A stretch of 64,000 nucleotides of DNA from contig NZ_NIUB01000009.1 in assembly GCF_002197815.1 (NCBI RefSeq), positions 1 through 64,000 of the forward strand, in the 5' to 3' direction. The DNA comes from Pseudomonas oleovorans subsp. oleovorans (GTDB taxonomy: Bacteria > Pseudomonadota > Gammaproteobacteria > Pseudomonadales > Pseudomonadaceae). Shown piece by piece: positions 57,588 through 64,000 of the stretch (positions are counted from its first letter, which is position 1; every line of letters starts with the position of its first letter). The translations under genes were made by a program, and so were the position numbers. The notes below the pieces were generated by a model. It saw only the letters and a program-made list of their open reading frames with translations, did not search any database and was not told the origin of the DNA.

Positions 57588-58589
57588 TCAGGACCCCGGT
57601 ATGAGGCGGGCCAGCTCTCCATCCAGCCAGTCGACGAACGCCGGCGTGGGCGCGGCGTCGACGGCCAGGTACCACCAGTCGGCGGCGGCGAAGGCCCGGC
57701 ATTTCACCGCATCCTTCTCCGTCATCAGCAGCGGCAGCGACGGCTCGAAGCTGAGCAGCGTGGCATCGTACTGGGCATGGTCGGCGAAGGGATGCGGAAC
57801 CGGCTGCCAGTTTAGCGCTTCGAGGGTATTGAAGAAACGTTGCGGATTACCGATACCGGCCACCGCATGCACCGCCTGACCGGGCGGGAAGTGCTCGAGG
57901 CCGACACGCTCACCACTGGCAACGTTGACCAGCGCGGTTGGCTGCAGGCGAAAGGCGTAGCCCTCGGCACTATCGGCTTCGGCGCCGTTGAACAACACGG
58001 CATCCACCTCGGCCAGACGCTCGACTGGCTCGCGCAATGGCCCGGCGGGCAGGCAACGCCCATTGCCCAGACCACGGGCGGCGTCGATCAGTACCAGCTC
58101 CAGATCACGCGCCAACCGGTAGTGCTGCAGGCCATCGTCGCAGAGGATCAGGTCAACCGATTCTTCGGCCAGCAGCGCACGTACGGCGCGGCTGCGATCC
58201 GGGTCGATCATCAAGGGCACGCCTGTACGCTGGACGATCAGCAGCGGCTCGTCGCCGGCCTGTGCGGCCGATTGATCGGCACGCACCCGCCACGGCAGGC
58301 TCGACGGCGTGGCACCATAGCCACGGCTGACCACGCCGACCTTGAGGCCACGGGCGCGGCAATGTTCGATGAGAAAGAGGATCAGCGGCGTCTTGCCGGT
58401 ACCGCCGACGGTGATGTTGCCCACCACCAGCACCGGCACTGGGGCGCGATAGATATCACCCTCACCGGCCAGGAAACGCGTGCGCTTGCTCTGCACCACG
58501 CGACGGTACAGCCACTCCAGCGGCCGCAGCAGCGTCAGCGCCGGGTGACCGCGGTACCAGGCCTCGAGCAAGCGATCAGCAGCGCTCAC
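57588..58589 (-). CDS. lpxK: tetraacyldisaccharide 4'-kinase
   Basis: A 333-residue membrane-associated kinase adding the 4'-phosphate of lipid A. The P-loop is [25 protein letters not shown] and [19 protein letters not shown] are family motifs; [12 protein letters not shown] comes near the end. One base after exbD. Standard order exbB-exbD-lpxK-ycaR-kdsB. Confidence 0.94.
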   Translation of the reverse strand: MSAADRLLEAWYRGHPALTLLRPLEWLYRRVVQSKRTRFLAGEGDIYRAPVPVLVVGNITVGGTGKTPLILFLIEHCRARGLKVGVVSRGYGATPSSLPWRVRADQSAAQAGDEPLLIVQRTGVPLMIDPDRSRAVRALLAEESVDLILCDDGLQHYRLARDLELVLIDAARGLGNGRCLPAGPLREPVERLAEVDAVLFNGAEADSAEGYAFRLQPTALVNVASGERVGLEHFPPGQAVHAVAGIGNPQRFFNTLEALNWQPVPHPFADHAQYDATLLSFEPSLPLLMTEKDAVKCRAFAAADWWYLAVDAAPTPAFVDWLDGELARLIPGS

Positions 58590-58590
58590 T

Positions 58591-59019
58591 TCAGGGGGCT
58601 TCCTGTGCTTCCACCGTGGTGATGCGCAGGTGCGAGAAGCCCAGCTTGCCGGCAGCGTCCATGGCGGTGATCACCGCCTGGTGCGGGGTCTTGCCGTCGG
58701 CGCTGATGATTAGCGGCAGGCTGTTGTCGCCGTCGGACTCCTTCTGCAAGGCAGCCATGAGACTGCTCAGGTTGCTTTCCAGCAGTGCCTTGCCATTGAG
58801 CGAAAACGCGCCGTCGGCAGCGATCAACACTTCCAACTGTTTCAGCTCGGTCTGCTCGGGCGGCGTGCCGCTGGCGGCCTCCGGTAGGTCGACCTTGAGC
58901 TGGGTCTCGCGGGTGAAGGTAGTGGTGACCACGAAGAACAGCAACAGGATGAACACCACGTCGATCAACGAGGCCAGGTTGATCTCGACGTTCTCCCGCG
59001 GTTTACGCCGGAATTTCAC
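58591..59019 (-). CDS. exbD: biopolymer transport protein ExbD/TolR family
   Basis: A 142-residue protein with one TM helix ([20 protein letters not shown], about 16-35) that contains the proton-linked Asp, and a periplasmic domain. Its start overlaps the exbB stop by four bases. Energiser of envelope processes; the target is unclear since no TonB gene is next to it. Confidence 0.88.
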   Translation of the reverse strand: MKFRRKPRENVEINLASLIDVVFILLLFFVVTTTFTRETQLKVDLPEAASGTPPEQTELKQLEVLIAADGAFSLNGKALLESNLSSLMAALQKESDGDNSLPLIISADGKTPHQAVITAMDAAGKLGFSHLRITTVEAQEAP

Positions 59020-59648
59020 GCCTTGCCCTCGCCCAGGTCGACATCGCGATCACCCTGCACCATCTCCACCAACTTGATCGCTTCCTGCTCCATGCCCACC
59101 ACCAACTCGTCGACGCGGCGCTGCAGGTAGCGGTGGAAAAACAGCGCTGGGATCGCCACCATCAGGCCGGCTGCCGTGGTGATCAGCGCCTTGGCGATAC
59201 CGCTGGCGAGCATGGAAGCGTTAGCCATGCCCGAGCCCATGAAGGAGCTGAAGATTTCGATCATGCCCAGCACGGTGCCAAGCAGGCCCAGCAGCGGCGC
59301 GATGCCGGCAATGGTGCCGAGCGCATTGAGATAACGCTCCAGCTCGTGGATGACGCGCGCGGCAGCCTCCTCGATGCACTCCTTCATGATTTCGCGACCA
59401 TGCTTGGAGTTGGCCAGGCCGGCAGCGAGTATCTGCCCCAGCGGCGAATGCTCGCGCAGCTCCTTGAGCTTCTGGTTGTTGAGTTTCTTGTCCTTGATCC
59501 AGCGCCACACCTGAGCCAGCAAATTGGCCGGGGTGACGCGGGCGGGCCGCAGGGTCCACAGGCGCTCGGCAACGATACCGGCAGCAGCGATGGAACAGAG
59601 AATGATCGGCAGCATCATCCAGCCGCCAGCTTTGACCAGTTCCCACAC
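59016..59648 (-). CDS. exbB: biopolymer transport protein ExbB/TolQ family
   Basis: A 210-residue protein started at a GTG (59648, VWELVKAGGWMMLPIILCSI), with AGGGGG upstream; the 20 residues before it do not fit the family. Three TM helices: about 8-28, about 110-140 (IAGIAPLLGLLGTVLGMIEI) and about 150-175 (GIAKALITTAAGLMVAIPAL). Motor partner of ExbD. Confidence 0.88.
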   Translation of the reverse strand: MWELVKAGGWMMLPIILCSIAAAGIVAERLWTLRPARVTPANLLAQVWRWIKDKKLNNQKLKELREHSPLGQILAAGLANSKHGREIMKECIEEAAARVIHELERYLNALGTIAGIAPLLGLLGTVLGMIEIFSSFMGSGMANASMLASGIAKALITTAAGLMVAIPALFFHRYLQRRVDELVVGMEQEAIKLVEMVQGDRDVDLGEGKA

Positions 59649-59704
59649 GGTAGAGAATCCCCCTCGAAAAAGTGGCGCCACTCTAGCATAGGGCGCCGCC
59701 GTTC

Positions 59705-61930
59705 TCATTTTTCCCGCCAGAAACGTGGCTCGCTTCGCAACCCTCGCGCCGTACCATGTTGCCCCAGGCGAATATGCAGGGCACCGTGCAACGCCGTGTC
59801 ATGCACCTCGACACCCGCAGCGCGATAGCGTGCAAGCACCTGCGGGTGAGGATGGCCGAAGGCGTTGTGGCGACTGCGGGTGATCAGCACATGCTGCGCT
59901 GCGACGGCATCGATGAACGCCTGGCTGGATGACGTGCGGCTGCCGTGGTGGGGAGCCAGTAGCCACTGCGAGGCCAGGGGCAAGTCAGCCTGCATCAGCG
60001 CCCGCTCGGCCTGTACGTCGATATCGCCGGTCAACAGCAGGCGTTCGCCCGCCGCCTCTATCTGTAGCACACAAGACAACTGGTTACCGGAGCCGGCCCG
60101 TTGCCACTGCCACAGCCTGAAGGTCACCTCGTTCCATTGCCAGCTCTGCCCTGACGCGCACGCTTCGGCGCCGAGGGCATCGGCCAGCCTTTGCGGCTCA
60201 CCGCTGACAACCCTCGATACCGGCATCCCGGCCTTGATCGCGGCCGCACCACCGGCATGATCGTTATCGGCATGGCTGAGCAGCAGCAGATCGAGACGTC
60301 GCACGTTCAGCGCGCGCAACGAAGGCAGGACAATACGCTCACCGGTATCGAAATCGCCAAAACGCGGCCCGGCATCGTAAAGCAGAGCGTGCTCCCGGGT
60401 GCGCACCAGCACGGCCAGCCCCTGCCCTACATCCAGCACCCAGATGTCGGCACGCCCGTCGTCCAACTGTGGCGCCGGCAGAAACAATGCCGGCAATAGC
60501 AGCACGATGCCGGGCCAGCGCAAGGGCACACCAGCCGGCAGCAGAAGCAGCAACGCGCCAGCCGCAGCCAATAGCCAGGCCCACAGCGGCAGGTTGCTGG
60601 GCAGCCAGGCCGGTAGCCAGGCTGCCATGGCGCCGAGCAGTTCGAACAACAGGTGCAATGCACCACCGGCCAGCCACAACACCCCTTCACCCAGCCACGG
60701 GACAGGCAACAGCAAAGTCCCCAACAACGCCAGAGGCACGACCAGCATGCCCACCCAGGGCACGGCAATCAGATTGGCCAGTGGCCCGCTACTGCTCACC
60801 GGCAGACCGAGGATCAGCATCATCGGCAACAGGCCGATGGCCATGGTCCACTGTGCGCGCGTCAGGCCACGCCACCACCCCCAGAGACCGAGACGACCAG
60901 CGAATACCAGCACCAGAATCGCCACTGCCGAAAACGACAACCAGAACCCCGGCTGCAAGGAAGCCAGTGGTTCCAGCAGCAGCACCACGATCAAGGCCAG
61001 CAGCAGCGGCCACCAGGCGCCCAGATGGCGAAAACGCATACGCCATAGCAGCACCAGCGCGACCATCACACAGGCTCGGCGCACCGGCACTTCGAAACCA
61101 GCCAGAAAACCGTAGAGCAAGGCTCCACTCAGGGCCAAGGCACAAGCACAGGGCAGCCAGGGCAGGCGCCTGGGCCAGGCACCTAGCTTCGCCAGCAGTG
61201 CCACCAGGCCATAGAGAAACCCGGCCAGCAGCGCAATGTGCTGCCCCGAGATAACCATCAGATGTACCGTTCCAGTGTGCTGAAGCAGGCGCCAGTCTGT
61301 TGTGCTCAGACCCGAACCATCTCCCAGAACCAGCGCCGCAATGGCGCCCTGCCGCTGAAAGGCCGGCACGACCAGCAGTTGCTGACGCAGGCTGTCACGC
61401 CAACTGCCCAACCCTGTCGCGAATGACAGGCGCTCACCTGACTTGATCGTACCCGTAGCGCCGATACGCTGCGCCAACAGCCAGGCCTCGTAGTCGAAAC
61501 GCTGCGGATTGACCGATCCGTGTGGGCGCTTCAGGTTGACCGCCACCCGCCAGCGCTCGCCGCCCTGCACCGGCGGCCCGCCATACCAGGCCAGGCGTAA
61601 CCTTTGCGGCAGCTCGGCACGTCGGGAGTGCGCGTCTTCGAACTGGAAGCGCACCACGCCATCGGACACCTCCGGCAGACCGACCACGCGGCCCTCCAGC
61701 CATAGGGTACGACCATCGAGTTGCGGATCGAGGCGGTCATCCAGTGCCGATTGCGCCGAACTGCACGCCCAGGCCAGACCGAGCAGAAAGAAGCCCAGCG
61801 GATAAAGGCGCGATAGCAACAGTGCCAGACCGGCACAGGCTGCAATCAATAGCAGCCAGCCTGGCGGCAAAGCCGGCAAAAAACGCAGCGTGAGCAAGCC
61901 CAGGGCCAGCGCCAACATCCCTGTTCGCAT
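59705..61930 (-). CDS. comEC: DNA internalisation protein ComEC/Rec2
   Basis: A 741-residue inner-membrane channel for DNA uptake. An N-terminal DUF4131 region with two to three TM helices, then the Competence domain (VMISGQHIALLAGFLYGLVA, GLPVSSSGPLANLIAVPWVG) with many TM helices, and a C-terminal metallo-beta-lactamase domain: DVGQGLAVLVRTREHALLYD, LLSHADNDHAGGAAAIK and LLTGDIDVQAE. The metal-binding HxDxDH set is present as HADNDH. Complete. Confidence 0.93.
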   Translation of the reverse strand: MRTGMLALALGLLTLRFLPALPPGWLLLIAACAGLALLLSRLYPLGFFLLGLAWACSSAQSALDDRLDPQLDGRTLWLEGRVVGLPEVSDGVVRFQFEDAHSRRAELPQRLRLAWYGGPPVQGGERWRVAVNLKRPHGSVNPQRFDYEAWLLAQRIGATGTIKSGERLSFATGLGSWRDSLRQQLLVVPAFQRQGAIAALVLGDGSGLSTTDWRLLQHTGTVHLMVISGQHIALLAGFLYGLVALLAKLGAWPRRLPWLPCACALALSGALLYGFLAGFEVPVRRACVMVALVLLWRMRFRHLGAWWPLLLALIVVLLLEPLASLQPGFWLSFSAVAILVLVFAGRLGLWGWWRGLTRAQWTMAIGLLPMMLILGLPVSSSGPLANLIAVPWVGMLVVPLALLGTLLLPVPWLGEGVLWLAGGALHLLFELLGAMAAWLPAWLPSNLPLWAWLLAAAGALLLLLPAGVPLRWPGIVLLLPALFLPAPQLDDGRADIWVLDVGQGLAVLVRTREHALLYDAGPRFGDFDTGERIVLPSLRALNVRRLDLLLLSHADNDHAGGAAAIKAGMPVSRVVSGEPQRLADALGAEACASGQSWQWNEVTFRLWQWQRAGSGNQLSCVLQIEAAGERLLLTGDIDVQAERALMQADLPLASQWLLAPHHGSRTSSSQAFIDAVAAQHVLITRSRHNAFGHPHPQVLARYRAAGVEVHDTALHGALHIRLGQHGTARGLRSEPRFWREK

Positions 61931-62056
61931 CCATCCTCCCTGCTCATCGAGCTACGGCGGGCGCGTCCGACGCTCACCTCCGGTCACAATATGGAAACGC
62001 CGCTCATGCGCAAAGCATGCATAATACCGGCGCTTTTACCAGCTCAGAGACTCTTC

Positions 62057-62584
62057 ATGCCGCGTCGCTTATTCAAACGCTACATGCCCGACCCCGACAG
62101 CATCAAGGGTAACAAGTCCCTGCGTTTTCTCGGCAAGCTGATTCACGATCCCAATCTGTGGCATCTCAATCGTCACTCGGTAGCGCGAGGCATGGCCATC
62201 GGACTGTTCTGGGCGATGATTCCCATGCCCATGCAGATGCTGGCCGCCGCTGCCGTGGCCATTCCACTGCGCGCCAACCTGCCGATTTCCATCGGTCTGG
62301 TCTGGCTGACCAATCCCATCACCATGCCACCGATTTTCTACTGCACCTACAAACTGGGCGCGTGGATCATGCAGACACCGCCGGTGCGCATGCCGGAGAC
62401 GCTGAGCCTGGAATGGATCACGGCCGAGGTAGCGGTGCTGTGGAAGCCGCTGTACCTGGGTTCCTTCGTCGCGGGGGTCATCCTCGCGATACTGGGCTAC
62501 GTGCTGAGCATGCTCTACTGGCGCTGGTGGGTACAGCGTAGCTGGCGCAAGCGTCAGGAAAAGCGCCGCCTGGAGCGCCACTGA
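62057..62584 (+). CDS. DUF2062 membrane protein
   Basis: A 175-residue inner-membrane protein, start MPRRLFKRYMPDPDSIKGNK at 62057. DUF2062 features: LHDP-like FLGKLIHDPNLWHLNRHSVA, RGMAIGLFWAMIPMPMQMLA and LTNPITMPPIFYCTYKLGAW. Three TM segments and a very basic tail (WRKRQEKRRLERH). Divergent from comEC as in other pseudomonads. Function unknown. Confidence 0.88.
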   Translation: MPRRLFKRYMPDPDSIKGNKSLRFLGKLIHDPNLWHLNRHSVARGMAIGLFWAMIPMPMQMLAAAAVAIPLRANLPISIGLVWLTNPITMPPIFYCTYKLGAWIMQTPPVRMPETLSLEWITAEVAVLWKPLYLGSFVAGVILAILGYVLSMLYWRWWVQRSWRKRQEKRRLERH

Positions 62585-62588
62585 AAAG

Positions 62589-62616
62589 AAAAAGCCGTCA
62601 AAGTCGACGGCTTTTT
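62589..62616. terminator. bidirectional terminator between convergent genes
   Basis: AAAAAGCCGTC and GACGGCTTTTT flank a short loop, serving both the DUF2062 gene and the Lol permease gene. Confidence 0.88.
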
Positions 62617-62621
62617 CGTTC

Positions 62622-63866
62622 TTACTCGTAGCGTAGCGCCTCGGCCGGCTGCACTTGCGCCGCCCGCCATGAGGGGTAGAGCGTGGCGAGGAAACTCAGG
62701 ATCAATGCCGCCGAACAGATAAGCGCCACGTCCAGCCACTGCAGATCAGACGGCAGGCTGCTGATGAAATACACATCGGAGCTCATCACCTGTTGACCGG
62801 CGAACGACTCCAGCCAGGCCACGAGTGCGCTGACGTTGAGCGCTGCCAACACACCCAGCGCCGTGCCGATCAACGTACCGACCAGACCGATCACCGAACC
62901 CTGCACCATGAAAATCGCCATGATCTGCCGGGGTGTGGCGCCCAGGGTACGCAGAATGGCGATGTCGCCGCCCTTGTCGGCGACCACCATGATCAGCGTG
63001 GCGATGATGTTGAACGCCGCCACAGCGACGATCAGCAGCAGCAGCAGACCGATCATGGTCTTTTCCATCTTCATTGCGCTGAACAGGCTGCCCTGGGTGT
63101 GGGTCCAGTCATCGGCGCGGTAACCGGCACCCAGTTCGGCGACCAGCGCTTTGGATACCTGCGGCGCCTGGTAGAGGTCTTTCAGCGCCAGGCGAATGCC
63201 CGGCACCGTGCCTTCCGGGAGTCGCTGCATGGCAGCGGCGTCGACGACGTTGATCAGGGCCAGCGAGCTGTCCAGCTCGGCACCGACCTTGAACACCGCA
63301 GCCACGTTCAAACGCTGCATGCGCGGGGTGACGCCACCAGGCGCGCTGCTCAGTTCGGGAATGATCAGGGTCAGCTTGTCGCCCACCTGCAGGCCGAAGC
63401 GGCGCGCGGTGATATCACCGATCACCACGCCGAACTCACCCGGCTGCAGATTGTTCAGGCTGCCCTGACGGATGTGCTCGGGCAGGATCGATACCTTGCC
63501 CTCCTCCACTGGGTCGATGCCGTGGATCTGGATCGGCTGCATCAGCCCGCGATGCGAGAGCATGCCCTCCAGCTCGGCATAAGGCGCCGCGGCCTGTACC
63601 TGCGGATTGGCCATGGCCTTGTCCGCCAGGGCGCGCCAGTCGGCGACCGGCTCGGCGCCGTAGAGCATGGCGTGCGGCACCATGCCGAGAATGCGCGAGC
63701 TCATTTCCTTCTGGAAGCCGTTCATTACCGACAGCACCACGATCATCGCCAGCACACCAAGCGCCAGGCCGATCATCGAAGTCAGCGAAATGAAGGAGAT
63801 GAAATGGTTGCGGCGCTTGGCCCGTGTGTAGCGAGCGCCGATAAAGATACTCAGCGGACGAAACAT
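62622..63866 (-). CDS. lipoprotein-releasing ABC permease (LolC/LolE family)
   Basis: A 414-residue inner-membrane permease that extracts outer-membrane lipoproteins. First TM at about 22-50 (FISFISLTSMIGLALGVLAM), a large periplasmic MacB-like domain (about 55-250), then three TM helices in a FtsX domain (IGLLLLLIVAVAAFNIIATL, GSVIGLVGTLIGTALGVLAA, VALICSAALILSFLATLYPS). The ATG overlaps the lolD stop (TGATG). Being after lolD it has the lolE position; LolC and LolE are hard to tell apart by eye. Confidence 0.9.
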   Translation of the reverse strand: MFRPLSIFIGARYTRAKRRNHFISFISLTSMIGLALGVLAMIVVLSVMNGFQKEMSSRILGMVPHAMLYGAEPVADWRALADKAMANPQVQAAAPYAELEGMLSHRGLMQPIQIHGIDPVEEGKVSILPEHIRQGSLNNLQPGEFGVVIGDITARRFGLQVGDKLTLIIPELSSAPGGVTPRMQRLNVAAVFKVGAELDSSLALINVVDAAAMQRLPEGTVPGIRLALKDLYQAPQVSKALVAELGAGYRADDWTHTQGSLFSAMKMEKTMIGLLLLLIVAVAAFNIIATLIMVVADKGGDIAILRTLGATPRQIMAIFMVQGSVIGLVGTLIGTALGVLAALNVSALVAWLESFAGQQVMSSDVYFISSLPSDLQWLDVALICSAALILSFLATLYPSWRAAQVQPAEALRYE

Positions 63867-64000
63867 CAGAGGGTCACCAGCTTGCCGTCCTGCAGGCTGA
63901 GCACGCGATCCATCTGGCGGGCCAGCTGCATGTCGTGGGTCACCACCAGGAACGCGGTGTTGGAGTCGCGGCTGAGTTCGCGCATCAGCTCCTGAATGCC
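63866..64000 (-). CDS. lolD: LolD lipoprotein-releasing ATPase, C-terminal end (cut by window)
   Basis: The last 44 codons of an ABC ATPase: [20 protein letters not shown], then [20 protein letters not shown] and a stop overlapping the permease start. VVTHD is the H-loop. The rest of the gene lies outside the window. Confidence 0.88.
   Translation of the reverse strand, partial: GIQELMRELSRDSNTAFLVVTHDMQLARQMDRVLSLQDGKLVTL

Overview
The window looks like a Pseudomonas chromosome (inference from gene order and GC-rich codon use). Its right half (about 33.6-64 kb) is ordinary core genome in standard pseudomonad order: moaA, a TetR regulator, a class V aminotransferase, tatD-pilZ-holB-tmk-mltG-pabC-fabF-acpP-fabG-fabD-plsX-rpmF-yceD (DNA replication, fatty acid and phospholipid initiation), maf, sppA, a HAD phosphatase, rluC, rne with a long 5' leader, murB, a small tyrosine phosphatase, kdsB, ycaR, lpxK, exbD, exbB, comEC, a DUF2062 gene, and a LolC/E permease followed by the end of lolD.

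The left half (1 to about 33.5 kb) is accessory DNA. From left to right: (i) a scrap heap holding a frameshifted arsO-like monooxygenase fused to the remains of an mqsRA toxin-antitoxin pair; (ii) two almost identical 1658-bp IS1182-family elements in the same orientation, flanking a pagL-like lipid A deacylase gene, an srpABC/ttgGHI-type RND solvent-efflux operon and its divergent IclR plus TetR regulators, the layout of a composite transposon; (iii) an orphan AbrB-type gene, a PAS-GGDEF diguanylate cyclase and a rarD remnant with a GGC-repeat poly-alanine tract; (iv) a Gamma-Mobile-Trio (GMT) type island end: gmtY, gmtZ and gmtX, then on the same strand a type I restriction-modification system hsdM-hsdS-hsdR, and beyond it a convergent XRE regulator with a divergent winged-helix plus SF2-helicase gene pair, and two small genes of unknown role.

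The most informative structural points are these. gmtZ is split by a 1602-bp IS1182-family element flanked by a 4-bp CTAG duplication, and removing the element in silico restores one continuous reading frame of about 1231 codons. gmtZ begins with seven 59-residue repeats encoded by a 177-bp DNA tandem repeat. The right edge of the island cuts a radical SAM gene just before the third cysteine of its iron-sulfur motif, and the rest of that gene is not in the window, so the left edge of the island probably lies outside it or has been rearranged.

The wHTH-helicase pair next to an XRE regulator, carried with an R-M system behind a GMT recombination module, is the best candidate here for an undescribed defence module. 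A family of MITE-like repeats with 17-bp terminal inverted repeats sits in core intergenic gaps on either side of plsX-rpmF-yceD.
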